Source: an uncultured Bacteroides sp.
GTDB lineage: Bacteria; Bacteroidota; Bacteroidia; Bacteroidales; Bacteroidaceae
DNA length: 23,123 bases
Reading direction: 5' to 3'
NCBI GenBank assembly: GCA_905197435.1
Contig: CAJJYX010000026.1
Coordinates: 1 to 23,123, forward strand
Shown here: positions 6,608-15,751 of the stretch, piece after piece
Numbering within the stretch: position 1 is the first letter of the stretch
Layout of the letters: every line of letters starts with the position of its first letter
Made by a program: the position numbers and the translations under genes
The notes under the pieces: generated by a model
Database searches by the model: none
Told to the model about the DNA's origin: nothing
The model's input: only the letters and a program-made list of their open reading frames with translations

Positions 6608-7931
6608 TTTCCTTACGCTTCTTCAACTCCTCCTGGAGAAAGCGCTGCCGGTCCTTGGCAATATACCGGCGGGCAAAAATATTGGGTACCGCTACTCCAA
6701 GCGCTATGCACAGAATAATCAGTGAAGCCGTGATGCCATTGGAAACAACCGCCGTCACCTCCCCTACCACTCCATGCATATTGATAAGCCCCAAAAGTGC
6801 ACGGTACATCAGCACTCCAGGAATCATCGGAATGACGGAAGGAATCGTCAGCACGTGATTGGGAACATGGAACCAATGCACAGCCTTCACAGCTATCAGA
6901 CTGACAACCATACTGCCCATGAATGACCCTACTACCGGTCCGTAACCCAATTCAAAATTTACAAAGTTACGTGTACAAACGGCTATAATTCCACCTATTG
7001 CAACGACCCATAACAAACGCCGCTGTATGTTGAATATCATAGAGAATCCCATTGCCGCTATAGCCGCCGCAATGGCATACACCAAATAGCTGTCATGAGG
7101 AACCATACTTAACTCGTTGAATTTCTTGTCAATAACCACGTCCTCTACCGTCAGCAGGCGCATGGCTATCACAATACCGAAAGCCATTGCACAGACCATC
7201 AGCACTGTATTCACAGCCCGGACAATGCCCACCTGGATATAATTATCAATCATATCATCCACAAAGTTTATCAGCGGAACGCCCGGAACAATGAACAGCG
7301 CACACGCCAGCAACGGATGATAGGGCGTCCCCGAAAGCCCGACAAAAGAAGAGATATAAGCCAGGCAGGTAGAAATCAATGCGGCAATGGCAATGCTCAT
7401 ATAATTATTGATGCCGAACTCCATGCAACGAACACGAACGCGAAAACCGGCAAAAGCACAGATGGAAGTGAACAGAAATGCCATCCAGTCGCCACCAAAC
7501 AACTTACAGAAACCTCCACAGGCAAAACCGGCGCCGATGGCAACGACATAGGGCATATAATTCCGCTTTTGGGTCCTGATTCTCTCCAACTCCTCCTCAT
7601 ACTGGTCGAGGGAGTAATCTTTCTCAATGGCCCGCCATGATAGTTTACTGATTTCAGAAATAGCAGTCATGTTAATGCCATGCTTCTCGCATTTCTGGAA
7701 TTTGGAAAACGAATGCAGGCCATCACTCAAATTTACTACCAGCATGGTGTAACTTACGTCGATGTGAAGCTTTTCTTTCGGCAACCCCAGATAGGCGGCA
7801 ACACGGTTCAAGTTGCGAACAACACGGTTTGTATCAGCCGCACTTTCCACCAGCAACTGTCCGGTACGAAGCAATAAATCAAGTTTCCTGCGCAGCAGGG
7901 CAATCTCTTGTTCTGTCAAAGTTTTATCCAT
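6585..7931 (-). CDS. thrE: Threonine/serine exporter family protein (ThrE type)
   Basis: This is a predicted inner-membrane exporter of small amino acids, 448 residues. Residues 1-110 form a cytoplasmic domain with the pattern LLLRTGQLLVESAADTNRVV at the front, typical of ThrE_1 (formerly DUF1212). About ten hydrophobic segments follow. The two halves carry the paired family signatures: FIVPGVPLIN in the first and VIPMIPGVLMYRA in the second (ThrE_2). It is therefore the full-length fused form, as in Corynebacterium ThrE, and not the split two-gene form. The ATG at 7931 is chosen because a -7 promoter element lies only 30 bases upstream (7961-7968). The frame continues open to 8072, but that part lies upstream of the promoter. 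The real substrate is not shown by the sequence. Confidence 0.9.
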   Translation of the reverse strand: MDKTLTEQEIALLRRKLDLLLRTGQLLVESAADTNRVVRNLNRVAAYLGLPKEKLHIDVSYTMLVVNLSDGLHSFSKFQKCEKHGINMTAISEISKLSWRAIEKDYSLDQYEEELERIRTQKRNYMPYVVAIGAGFACGGFCKLFGGDWMAFLFTSICAFAGFRVRVRCMEFGINNYMSIAIAALISTCLAYISSFVGLSGTPYHPLLACALFIVPGVPLINFVDDMIDNYIQVGIVRAVNTVLMVCAMAFGIVIAMRLLTVEDVVIDKKFNELSMVPHDSYLVYAIAAAIAAMGFSMIFNIQRRLLWVVAIGGIIAVCTRNFVNFELGYGPVVGSFMGSMVVSLIAVKAVHWFHVPNHVLTIPSVIPMIPGVLMYRALLGLINMHGVVGEVTAVVSNGITASLIILCIALGVAVPNIFARRYIAKDRQRFLQEELKKRKERGKFIEW

Positions 7932-7960
7932 GAATCTTTTAACCTGTTTTTTTGGAGGCA

Positions 7961-7968
7961 CAAAGATA
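7961..7968 (-). promoter_or_regulatory. -7 element for thrE
   Basis: TATCTTTG on the minus strand matches TAnnTTTG exactly, and the start codon at 7931 is 30 bases away. The upstream box at the expected distance (GAAA) is a poor match. Confidence 0.6.
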
Positions 7969-7987
7969 GGCAAAATGTAGAAAACGA

Positions 7988-8019
7988 TTTCATTCTTTCG
8001 ACAGAAAACTCTACCTTTG
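7988..8019 (+). promoter_or_regulatory. Promoter for the 8043 membrane-protein gene
   Basis: TTTC (7988-7991), a 20-base spacer and TACCTTTG (8012-8019) give a good Bacteroides-type promoter. Its upstream box sits 20 bases from the divergent thrE -7 element, so the two promoters overlap and could compete or share control. Confidence 0.6.
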
Positions 8020-8042
8020 CAGCCGTTTTTTATAGGACACAA

Positions 8043-8765
8043 ATGGAAATATTCTGGAATACTATCACACAATACAACGAGGGCACCTGGTGGGCGCAGC
8101 TCATCATCACCGTAGTGGGCGTCCTGCTCACCATACAGCTCTACCGAAAGCCTACATTATGGGCAAAACGCTCCATGAAAATCTACATGGTATTTCTGAA
8201 CGGGTGGATATCCATCGTGTATTACATGGTGTACTGCGGAGCACGCGGGCACAACCATATACTTGCCACTTTCTGGGGAGTGATTGCATTGATCTGGTTA
8301 TGGGATTTATTTACCGATTATACTCCGTTCGAGCGTAATCCCAAATACAAGGCACTGGTAGGTGTGCTCTATGCAATGCCTTTCCTCTACCCGCTCCTTT
8401 CGTGGGCGCGCGGAATGGAATTCCCCATGATGACTACTACTGTGATGCCTTGTTCGGTAGCGGTGTTCACCATCGGACTGCTGCTTGCTTTCTCGCGCAG
8501 GGTCAATCTGCTCGTCATTCTGTTTCTTTGCCACTGGGCACTTATAGCCTTTTCCAAAGTCTACATCTACAAGATTCCCGAAGACCTGCTGCTGGCAAGC
8601 GCCACGGTGCCTGCCATCTATCTGTTCTTCAAAAACTACTTTGAACAAAACCTTCACAAAGAAACCAAGCCGCGCGCACGGTTCATGAACTGGTTCCTCA
8701 TCTTCATCTGCGTGATAGTAGGGATACTGCTCAGCATGACGCTACTCCAAGAAATGGGGAGGTAG
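8043..8765 (+). CDS. Multi-pass membrane protein, probably DUF6064 family
   Basis: The 240-residue protein has about seven hydrophobic segments, with loops rich in Trp and Tyr. The N-terminal pattern (WNTITQYNEGTWWAQLIIT, then a membrane segment and a second segment ending WISIVYYMVY) resembles DUF6064 proteins, a family without known function. No catalytic motif, ion-binding signature or cysteine cluster is visible. A charged tail at about residues 198-213 precedes the last membrane helix. The ATG at 8043 lies 24 bases after a -7 element, so the open frame that extends back to 7908 is not used. It is divergent from thrE and convergent with gpmA, so it forms its own transcript. The family call is from memory and moderately sure. 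Confidence 0.7.
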   Translation: MEIFWNTITQYNEGTWWAQLIITVVGVLLTIQLYRKPTLWAKRSMKIYMVFLNGWISIVYYMVYCGARGHNHILATFWGVIALIWLWDLFTDYTPFERNPKYKALVGVLYAMPFLYPLLSWARGMEFPMMTTTVMPCSVAVFTIGLLLAFSRRVNLLVILFLCHWALIAFSKVYIYKIPEDLLLASATVPAIYLFFKNYFEQNLHKETKPRARFMNWFLIFICVIVGILLSMTLLQEMGR

Positions 8766-8769
8766 AGAA

Positions 8770-8801
8770 TGAGGGTGCAGTTCAGAGTTTCGACGCCCTC
8801 A
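8770..8801. terminator. Hairpin between converging genes
   Basis: The arms 8770-8777 and 8794-8801 form an 8-base stem with one G-T wobble, in the 38 bases between the 8043 gene and gpmA. On the plus strand it is followed by a pyrimidine-rich run, not pure T. It probably ends transcription from the left and might serve both directions. Confidence 0.5.
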
Positions 8802-8803
8802 AA

Positions 8804-9550
8804 CTATCTCTTCTTTCCTTGATTGGCCACTGCCTCCATCAATTTCTTTATTTCTTCGGGGTCGCCCAGAAAATAGTCTTTTGTCAAGCTCAGATCATCG
8901 TCAAACTCAAAGACGTAGGGTACGGCCGTAGGCAGATTCAGATGCACTATATCTTCATCAGAAATGTGCTTCAGATGTTTGATTATACCCCGCAAACTAT
9001 TGCCATGGGCTACTACCAGCAATTCATCGACAGTCTTTAAATTCGGGAAAATAACACATTTCCAATATGGCATGATACGTTCAATAGTATCTTTCAACGA
9101 CTCCGTGCGGGGCAGTTCGGCGTCGGGAACCTCCCGATAACGGTCCTCAAAACGAGGATTACGAGGGTCGTCCTCGGCCAATGCATGCGGAGCCACGTCA
9201 AAACTCCGCCGCCACACCAGTACTTGCTCGTCACCATACTTGGCGGCAGTTTCTGCTTTGTTCAGCCCTTGCAGTTGGCCATAGTGTTTCTCATTCAGTC
9301 GCCATGATTTCTCCACCGGAATCCAATCCTGGTCGAGGCGATCCAGCACACAATCCAATGTTTTCACCGCACGTTTCAGATAGGAAGTATACGCCTTCCC
9401 GAAGCGGAATCCCTTCTCCGCCAGCAACTCACCTGCTCTCACAGCTTCTGCCACACCTTTTTCCGTCAAATCAACATCCGTCCAACCTGTGAAACGGTTT
9501 TCCTTGTTCCATGCACTCTCGCCATGGCGAAGCAAAACAATCTTTTTCAT
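8804..9550 (-). CDS. gpmA: 2,3-bisphosphoglycerate-dependent phosphoglycerate mutase
   Basis: The enzyme interconverts 3- and 2-phosphoglycerate in glycolysis and gluconeogenesis in the cytoplasm. The protein has 248 residues, normal for the cofactor-dependent type. The phosphohistidine motif [10 protein letters not shown] has the catalytic His9, preceded by Arg8. The substrate-contact segment [11 protein letters not shown], Glu87 in RLNEKHYG, and the second catalytic histidine His182 in [10 protein letters not shown] are all present. The ATG at 9550 follows a strong ribosome-binding site (AGGAGAT, ending four bases before it). The gene starts 37 bases after the end of the small membrane-protein gene, so the two probably share a transcript. 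Confidence 0.97.
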   Translation of the reverse strand: MKKIVLLRHGESAWNKENRFTGWTDVDLTEKGVAEAVRAGELLAEKGFRFGKAYTSYLKRAVKTLDCVLDRLDQDWIPVEKSWRLNEKHYGQLQGLNKAETAAKYGDEQVLVWRRSFDVAPHALAEDDPRNPRFEDRYREVPDAELPRTESLKDTIERIMPYWKCVIFPNLKTVDELLVVAHGNSLRGIIKHLKHISDEDIVHLNLPTAVPYVFEFDDDLSLTKDYFLGDPEEIKKLMEAVANQGKKR

Positions 9551-9587
9551 GTAATCTCCTTTCTGTTTTTCAAATAAAAACACCCGA

Positions 9588-9920
9588 TTACCTTCTCTTG
9601 TTCATCCAATGACGGACCACATATACCAAAAGCACCAAAAGTGCCACCCACACCATACTGATGACCGGCAGGTAGCGGTTGTACAAATATTCTCCCTCCT
9701 GTGGAACACGGTTGAACGCACAGATTATGCAATTGCAGTCTGCATCGAGTGCATCATGCGAGAATGCCGAAAAAACAATGATAGATACTCCTGCGAGAAG
9801 CACAATCAAAGTTCCCCATAACAGCCACTTGCCTGCTGCAGAAGGATGCAATTGCGAATGAGTGGGGTGTACGAATTTTACCATAAACACTTCGATTATT
9901 ACAATACAAATGTCCTTCAT
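9588..9920 (-). CDS. Small two-helix membrane protein with CxCxxC motif
   Basis: I do not recognise the family. The frame from ATG 9920 gives 110 residues. A TTG at 9929 and an ATG at 9884 (start [10 protein letters not shown]) are also possible starts. Two strongly hydrophobic helices (starting [13 protein letters not shown] and [15 protein letters not shown]) flank a loop of about 30 residues that contains CNCIIC, followed by [10 protein letters not shown]. The loop between two membrane spans would lie on one side of the inner membrane. The protein ends in a basic tail (RHWMNKRR), which suggests a cytoplasmic C-terminus and, with two helices, a periplasmic loop. The three clustered cysteines could bind a metal or form disulfides. 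It precedes gpmA by 37 bases, but this need not mean a role in glycolysis. Confidence 0.65.
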   Translation of the reverse strand: MKDICIVIIEVFMVKFVHPTHSQLHPSAAGKWLLWGTLIVLLAGVSIIVFSAFSHDALDADCNCIICAFNRVPQEGEYLYNRYLPVISMVWVALLVLLVYVVRHWMNKRR

Positions 9921-10063
9921 TTTTAACAATCCGGCAATACCTACTTTTCATCAAAAAGAGAGTCGCCATCCCAATTAGTAGGTAGTGGCAGCATACGTAC
10001 GCCACACAACAAGCTAACCCGAAATGGGGAGCGGCACGACACAAAAAGCCCTACATATAGGTA

Positions 10064-10094
10064 TTTCACGTTCTCTGGCAAAGCCCTTACTTTG
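10064..10094 (+). promoter_or_regulatory. Probable promoter for the flavodoxin gene
   Basis: TTTC (10064-10067), 19 bases, then TTACTTTG (10087-10094) match TTTG-N19-TAnnTTTG with one mismatch in each box. The gene's ATG is 29 bases downstream. Confidence 0.5.
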
Positions 10095-10123
10095 CAGCAA
10101 ACAATTTAATCATTTTTTTTACA

Positions 10124-10630
10124 ATGAAAAAGACTGGCGTTTTTTATGGTTCCAGTACCGGAACCTGCGAAGAGTTGGCTAACCGGATAGCCGAAAAATT
10201 GGGAGTTTCCTCCGCCGATGTACATAGTGTTGACAAAATGACCGCCGACAAAATCAAAGAATATGAAGTACTGGTTTTAGGTACCTCTACTTGGGGCGAC
10301 GGTGAACTACAGGATGACTGGTACGATGGCGTGAAAATACTGAAGAGTGTGGACCTCTCCATGAAGTTCGTCGCCCTGTTCGGTTGCGGAGATTCTGAAT
10401 CTTACTGCGACACGTTCTGTGACGGCATCGGAGTACTTTACGAAGACTTGAAGGATACAGGATGTACTTTCCTGGGCAGCAGAGTCAGCACGGACGGATA
10501 TTCTTTTTCCTCCTCCATTGCTGTGGTAGACGGTGCATTCATAGGGCTTGCCCTTGACGAAGTGAATGAAAGTGACAAGACCGCCGAGCGAATTGACGCT
10601 TGGACAGCCGAAGTCAAAAGCAAGCTTTAA
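10124..10630 (+). CDS. fldA: Flavodoxin (long-chain type)
   Basis: Flavodoxins are small FMN-binding electron carriers of the cytoplasm that can replace ferredoxin when iron is scarce. The 168-residue protein begins with a beta strand and the FMN-phosphate loop GSSTGTCEELA. It has the isoalloxazine-binding segments STWGDGELQDDW and FGCGDSESYCD. The extra loop before the last helices (about residues 118-140) marks the long-chain class. Length is normal. The ATG at 10124 is the only one that keeps the first strand intact. Transcription appears independent of its neighbours, with a promoter at 10064-10094 and three hairpins after the stop. Confidence 0.95.
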   Translation: MKKTGVFYGSSTGTCEELANRIAEKLGVSSADVHSVDKMTADKIKEYEVLVLGTSTWGDGELQDDWYDGVKILKSVDLSMKFVALFGCGDSESYCDTFCDGIGVLYEDLKDTGCTFLGSRVSTDGYSFSSSIAVVDGAFIGLALDEVNESDKTAERIDAWTAEVKSKL

Positions 10631-10638
10631 TATAAAAA

Positions 10639-10749
10639 ACAGACCATCCGTCTACCCGAAACGTATGGTCTGTCCGCATCATACAGATGATGCCTATTAC
10701 CTGAACAGATGATGTGCCCGCCATGATGCAGGCATCTCATCTGTTTTTC
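10639..10749. terminator. Three successive hairpins between fldA and glgP
   Basis: Hairpin 1 pairs 10639-10650 with 10662-10673 (12 bases, one mismatch). Hairpin 2 pairs 10676-10682 with 10687-10693 (GCATCAT and ATGATGC, four-base loop, perfect). Hairpin 3 pairs 10704-10712 with 10737-10745 (nine bases, perfect, with further partial pairing inside) and ends in five T residues. Hairpin 3 is therefore the likely intrinsic terminator for fldA. The converging glgP transcript would meet the same stems in reverse order, without a clear T-run. ACAGATGATG occurs twice (10683 and 10705), so alternative pairings are possible. Confidence 0.7.
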
Positions 10750-10757
10750 TTATGCTC

Positions 10758-13322
10758 TTAAATGAACCAGCGAACATAGCAGAAGTCCTGACGGTGAGGC
10801 AGGTCTGCATTTTTCGGAAACATACGGTAAGAAACCTTGAAGCTACCCGCATTTTCCATCTTGTGCTTAGCTTGGAAAGTGTAAAGGTTACCTTCTTTCT
10901 TCACTACGTTGAACGGTTCTACGGAGTAAACGTGCTGTTTACCATCCTGGCCCGCATAAGTAGTCACCAGTTCCAGACCGATGGCATCGTTCAAGCCTTT
11001 CTCGTCGATAACGTAAGTGATGGTGTATTCCTTACCACTCTCGATGGAACCTTTGACCAAATCTTCAGTCTTTTCGCAAGATACCACTTCAATGCTGTCC
11101 CACTTTCCGGCAACTTCTTCCTTCCAAGCAGCAATTTCTTTAGCCTTGGCATAACCGTTGGCAGCCAGCATCTTGAAACGTTTTGCCTCCTTGGTATAGA
11201 ACTTTTCGTAGTAGTCGTCCAACTGGCGCTTCATTGTATAGTGGGGAGCAATCTGTGCGATGGAATTCTTGATAGTCTTCACCCAGCCTTCAGAATAGCC
11301 CTTCTTGTTGCGTGCATAATATAACGGAAGGATTTCCTGCTCAAGGATGCTGTAAATGGTAGCGGCATCGAGCTGGTCCTGATGCTCCTGATTCTGGTAA
11401 GTACGTTTTTCGGTCAAGGCCCAACCTGCACCTTCGCGATAGCCTTCCAGCCACCAGCCGTCGAGTACGGAGAAGTTTACAACACCGTTCATCAATGCCT
11501 TCTCACCGGAAGTACCGGATGCTTCGAGCGGACGTGTCGGAGTGTTCAGCCAAATATCCACACCGGAAACAAGGCGGCGTGCCAACTGCATGTCATAGTT
11601 TTCCAGGAAGATAATCTTACCCAGGAATTCCGGACGACGGGAAATTTCAATGATTCTCTTAATCAAACCCTGGCCTGCACCATCGTGCGGGTGAGCCTTA
11701 CCGGTGAAGAGGAACTGTACCGGATAGTCGGGGTTATTCACTATTTTGGCCAGACGGTCGAGGTCGGTGAACAGCAAGTGTGCACGCTTGTAAGTAGCGA
11801 AACGACGTCCGAAACCTATCAACAGAGCATTCGGATTGATTTTGTCCAGCAGGGAAACGATGCGTGAAGGATCACCCTGGTTCTTCAACCAAGTCTCACG
11901 ATATTGCTTGCGAACATAGTCAATCAGTTTGTTCTTCATCACCATGCGTGTCTTCCAGATTTCTTCATCGGACACATTATAGATAGCCTCCCAAATCTTA
12001 GGATTGGACTGGTCATAGAGGAAGTTCTCGTCAAAATGAGCAGCATAGAGATGTTTCCATTCTGTAGCGCTCCAAGTGGGGAAGTGTACACCGTTGGTAA
12101 CGTAACCCACATGGCTTTCTTCCGGGAAGTAACCCTTCCAGATGGAAGAGAACATTTCCTGGGAAACCTTTCCGTGCAGCCAGCTCACACCATTCACCTC
12201 TTGGGAAGTGTTGCAAGCGAACACAGACATACAGAAACGTTCGCCCTTATCGCCCGGATTGTTACGTCCGAGATCCATCAGGTCATCCCAGCTGATACCC
12301 ATCTTTGAAGGATAACCGCCCATGTACTTGCCGAAGAGACCTTCGTCGAAGTAGTCGTGACCGGCAGGAACCGGAGTGTGTACTGTATACAGAGATGAAG
12401 CACGTACCAACTCAATAGCTTGGTCGTAAGTCAGACCTTCGGCCACGTAGTCGCAAATGCGCTGTACGTTGATCAATGCGGCATGTCCTTCATTGCAGTG
12501 ATAAACATCTTTTTTGATGCCCAGTTTCTTCAGTGTCAGGATACCACCGATACCGAGCAGGATTTCCTGCTTCAGACGGTTTTCCCAGTCACCGCCATAC
12601 AACTGGTGAGTGATGGGACGATCGAATTCACTGTTCATTTCATTGTCAGTATCAAGCAGATAGAGTGATATACGTCCTACATTCACTCTCCACACGTATG
12701 CATGTACGTAGTAGTCCAGATAAGGGACATCCACTATCACTTGCTCTCCATTCTCGTCCAATACACGGTCAATGGGCAACTGGCCGAAGTTCTGTGCTTC
12801 GTAGTTGGCAATCTGCTGGCCGTCCATAGACAGGGTTTGGGTAAAGTAGCCGTAGCGGTACAGAAAACCGACTGCACACAAGTCTACATTGCTGTCGGAA
12901 GCCTCTTTCAAGTAGTCACCGGCAAGTACACCCAGACCACCGGAATATATCTTAAGTACGTGGTTCAAACCATACTCCATACTGAAATAGGCAACAGACG
13001 GACGCTTGCTGTCAGGTGCCACATCCATGTATGTACGGAACTTGGAATATACATCTTCCATTCTGTGCAAAATAACCTTATCATTCGCCAGCGCTTCAAG
13101 TTGGGCATAGCTCATACGCTCCAGCAGAAGTACGGGATTCTGTCCCACTTCTTTCCAAAGGGCAGGGTCAAGGTCTCTGAACAGTTCGGTGGCTTCATAA
13201 TTCCATGACCACCAGATGTTACGTGCCAGTTCAGACAGTTTCTCCAGTTCGGCAGGAATGTGAGATTTCACATTCACATCTTTCCAGTTAGGAGTGTTTA
13301 CATTACTAACTTTAATCTTCAT
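10758..13322 (-). CDS. glgP: Alpha-glucan (glycogen) phosphorylase, GT35
   Basis: The enzyme releases glucose 1-phosphate from the ends of glycogen, in the cytoplasm. The 854-residue protein belongs to the branch with an N-terminal DUF3417-type domain (about 10-120, with [11 protein letters not shown]). The catalytic body follows, with [30 protein letters not shown] and [12 protein letters not shown]. The cofactor motif [14 protein letters not shown] places the pyridoxal-phosphate lysine at Lys608. All these motifs are intact and length is normal. The last 100 residues look like a beta-rich add-on, ending FCYVRWFI. The gene starts 31 bases after the end of the glycogen synthase gene on the same strand, so synthesis and breakdown of glycogen are encoded on one transcript. 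Confidence 0.95.
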   Translation of the reverse strand: MKIKVSNVNTPNWKDVNVKSHIPAELEKLSELARNIWWSWNYEATELFRDLDPALWKEVGQNPVLLLERMSYAQLEALANDKVILHRMEDVYSKFRTYMDVAPDSKRPSVAYFSMEYGLNHVLKIYSGGLGVLAGDYLKEASDSNVDLCAVGFLYRYGYFTQTLSMDGQQIANYEAQNFGQLPIDRVLDENGEQVIVDVPYLDYYVHAYVWRVNVGRISLYLLDTDNEMNSEFDRPITHQLYGGDWENRLKQEILLGIGGILTLKKLGIKKDVYHCNEGHAALINVQRICDYVAEGLTYDQAIELVRASSLYTVHTPVPAGHDYFDEGLFGKYMGGYPSKMGISWDDLMDLGRNNPGDKGERFCMSVFACNTSQEVNGVSWLHGKVSQEMFSSIWKGYFPEESHVGYVTNGVHFPTWSATEWKHLYAAHFDENFLYDQSNPKIWEAIYNVSDEEIWKTRMVMKNKLIDYVRKQYRETWLKNQGDPSRIVSLLDKINPNALLIGFGRRFATYKRAHLLFTDLDRLAKIVNNPDYPVQFLFTGKAHPHDGAGQGLIKRIIEISRRPEFLGKIIFLENYDMQLARRLVSGVDIWLNTPTRPLEASGTSGEKALMNGVVNFSVLDGWWLEGYREGAGWALTEKRTYQNQEHQDQLDAATIYSILEQEILPLYYARNKKGYSEGWVKTIKNSIAQIAPHYTMKRQLDDYYEKFYTKEAKRFKMLAANGYAKAKEIAAWKEEVAGKWDSIEVVSCEKTEDLVKGSIESGKEYTITYVIDEKGLNDAIGLELVTTYAGQDGKQHVYSVEPFNVVKKEGNLYTFQAKHKMENAGSFKVSYRMFPKNADLPHRQDFCYVRWFI

Positions 13323-13353
13323 TGTATGATAACTAATTGATTAATAACTCTTT

Positions 13354-15015
13354 TTATCTTAACAGACGCTTCATGGCATTGCGCAGTGCAATGTCATAAG
13401 CCTCGTAGTAATATTTTATAAAATGTTTCCACAAAGCCTGCTCTGCCACTTGGCTCGCACGCTTGCGTATTTCCTTGATTTCAGCATCTGTCTTAGTCGA
13501 GAACAAAGCTATGGTATCCTTGATGCCGTCTGCCACTTCGGAATAGTTGTAATCCGAACGATGCAGCACTTCCACTCCGTCGTCAATGCCATGCTGATTC
13601 TTCAAACTGTTCACCCAAAGTCCGAAACCGGCAAGGTCGGTAGTGATGGTAGGCACGTGGAAAGCCACGCTCTCCAGCGGGGTATATCCCCACGGTTCGT
13701 AATAGGAAGGATAAACACTGAGGTCTTCTCCCAAAATCAAGTCATAATAATGCTTGTTGAGGATGCCGTCATGCCCATCCTGATAGCATGGTACAAAAAT
13801 CACCTTCACCTTATCTTCGGGACGATTGTTCATTCCGAGGTACTTCAACATATCCAACACCTGATCGTGCGTCATATTGTGCAGCCAATGGGTGATGAAA
13901 GGGCACTGCAACGGTTCGGTAAACTTGTCCTTGCTCTTGAGGCGCTTCTGCAAGTCTTCGCGGGGGTCTCCTACCCAACCGGGTACGTTGACAAATGCCA
14001 ATACTTGCTTCTTTAAATCCTTATCGCGGTTCAGCCGATTCAATGATTCCAGGAATACATCAATGCCCTTGTTTTTGAACTCATAGCGTCCACTGGTACC
14101 GATAATCAGTGTATCGTCATCCAAATTCTCGCCCAACAGGCAGTTTGCCACATGCAACATAGTGGAGCGGGCACGCTTGCGCTTGCCGGTAAAGGTGGCA
14201 CCTTTCGGTACAAAATCATCTTCAAAGCCATTCATCAGTACAACGTCCGCAGGCTTGTCAAGCAACTCTTTGCATTCATTGTTTGTAATTTCGCTCACAG
14301 TGGTGAAGCAGTCCACATAGTGGGCTGTCTGCTTTTCAATGGAATGCTTTGACTGCATATTCAACTCCTGCGCCATCTGATCGCCGTTGTAAGCAAAGAG
14401 ATAATCGTAGAGGGGCTTGTTGTTGCCGGCTATGGAACGGCCGATGGAGGTGGCATGCGTAGTGAAGATGGTTCCTATCTCGGGAACAGCAGACTGAAGA
14501 TAGAGAGCAGCCATACCGGTCATCCACTCGTGTGCCTGAAACACCACTTTGTCTGTTTCCGTCAGATTGTAGCGATAGAAGCTCTCTACCACTTTCCCGG
14601 TGGCAAAAGCAAACATGGATGCTTCATCATAATCACCATATCCATGCAGTGAATCCACTTGATAGCGGTTCCACATTTCTGTATAAATTTCATTTTTTTC
14701 TGCAAAGAACGGTTGGAAATCAACCAATATAACAATGGGTTCACCCGGAATGTTCCAACGCCCTACACGGACGGAAAGCTTGTCATTCAACGCAGCATGT
14801 TTTTTCCACGCTGCACAAAGGTTATCAGACTCGATGAATAAAGGATTCTCCTTCCCTTGCCAAAAATCTGGTCCTATAAAGAATAGTCTATCGCGAAATT
14901 TGGTCTGTAAAGTATTTGCCCTTGTAGACAAAACTGTATAGATACCGCCTACTTTATTACACACTTCCCAGCTCGCTTCGAAGATGTAATCAGGGGTAAG
15001 TAGTTCTTTAGTCAT
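13354..15015 (-). CDS. Glycogen synthase, eukaryote-like GT3 family
   Basis: The enzyme extends glycogen chains from a nucleotide sugar in the cytoplasm. The 553-residue protein starts with the glycosyltransferase GT-B signature FEASWEVCNKVGGIYTVLST, in which Lys21, Gly23 and Gly24 bind the donor. HEWMTG and FTTHATSIGRS lie in the N-terminal half. In the C-terminal half YPSYYEPWGYTPLES holds the two glutamates of the EX7E motif, Glu440 and Glu448. The combination EASWEV with PSYYEPWGYTP is typical of the GT3 glycogen synthases of yeast and animals, not the GT5 GlgA of most bacteria. Eukaryotic GT3 enzymes use UDP-glucose; donor choice here is not shown. The protein is shorter than the roughly 700-residue eukaryotic form and lacks its long phosphorylated C-terminal tail. 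It is the first gene of the glycogen operon. Confidence 0.92.
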   Translation of the reverse strand: MTKELLTPDYIFEASWEVCNKVGGIYTVLSTRANTLQTKFRDRLFFIGPDFWQGKENPLFIESDNLCAAWKKHAALNDKLSVRVGRWNIPGEPIVILVDFQPFFAEKNEIYTEMWNRYQVDSLHGYGDYDEASMFAFATGKVVESFYRYNLTETDKVVFQAHEWMTGMAALYLQSAVPEIGTIFTTHATSIGRSIAGNNKPLYDYLFAYNGDQMAQELNMQSKHSIEKQTAHYVDCFTTVSEITNNECKELLDKPADVVLMNGFEDDFVPKGATFTGKRKRARSTMLHVANCLLGENLDDDTLIIGTSGRYEFKNKGIDVFLESLNRLNRDKDLKKQVLAFVNVPGWVGDPREDLQKRLKSKDKFTEPLQCPFITHWLHNMTHDQVLDMLKYLGMNNRPEDKVKVIFVPCYQDGHDGILNKHYYDLILGEDLSVYPSYYEPWGYTPLESVAFHVPTITTDLAGFGLWVNSLKNQHGIDDGVEVLHRSDYNYSEVADGIKDTIALFSTKTDAEIKEIRKRASQVAEQALWKHFIKYYYEAYDIALRNAMKRLLR

Positions 15016-15051
15016 ATTATGTTATAATCTCTTTTTCTTAAATTACGGCTG

Positions 15052-15059
15052 CAAAAGTA
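15052..15059 (-). promoter_or_regulatory. -7 element for the glycogen operon
   Basis: TACTTTTG on the minus strand fits TAnnTTTG and lies 36 bases upstream of the ATG at 15015. No TTTG box is found at the normal distance. Confidence 0.5.
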
Positions 15060-15156
15060 CGTATTATTCTTTGAAAAATAGCCTTTTAATCGAAAAAACT
15101 GATTAAAGATGCATAAACAATCGTTTGCGGGATGGCATAGATTAACGACAAAAGCC

Positions 15157-15176
15157 TATGGATTCGCCAATCCATA
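15157..15176. other. Perfect 8-base stem with 4-base loop
   Basis: TATGGATT and AATCCATA flank CGCC. The element lies about 100 bases upstream of the glycogen operon promoter and about 30 bases beyond the V-ATPase terminator. It could be a backup terminator or an operator. On the plus strand a T-rich run follows, although no plus-strand gene is nearby. Confidence 0.45.
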
Positions 15177-15204
15177 TATTTTTCATTTAAAAATCTCCGA
15201 GAGG

Positions 15205-15248
15205 CAAAAAAAGAATCCCTGAAATTTGCTGTTGAAACCTCAGGGATT
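15205..15248 (-). terminator. Rho-independent terminator of the V-ATPase operon
   Basis: On the minus strand the arms 15248-15240 and 15222-15214 (AATCCCTGA and TCAGGGATT) pair perfectly over nine bases and are followed by seven T residues. It lies 60 bases after the stop of the K-subunit gene, with a second hairpin in between. Confidence 0.85.
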
Positions 15249-15255
15249 TATGAAG

Positions 15256-15288
15256 CCTCCAAAGATTTCAGTTGCAAATCTCCGGAGG
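15256..15288 (-). other. Hairpin just after the K-subunit gene
   Basis: The arms 15256-15268 and 15276-15288 pair over 13 bases with two mismatches around a 7-base loop. The stem begins 20 bases after the stop codon and precedes the real terminator. A 3'-end hairpin so close to the end of the operon could stabilise the K-subunit message, which is needed in excess because the rotor ring has many K copies. Confidence 0.6.
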
Positions 15289-15307
15289 GGTATTCTTAAT
15301 ATACGGA

Positions 15308-15751
<444 letters not shown>

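Noticed and set aside
7932..8072. Upstream extension of thrE by 47 codons.
   Set aside because: It crosses the -7 element at 7961-7968 and the divergent gene's promoter and start, and adds no family sequence.
10124..10630. Functional pairing of flavodoxin with NrdG as one system.
   Set aside because: The link is known from E. coli, but here the genes are 3.6 kb apart with separate promoters, so the sequence gives no support for a dedicated partnership.
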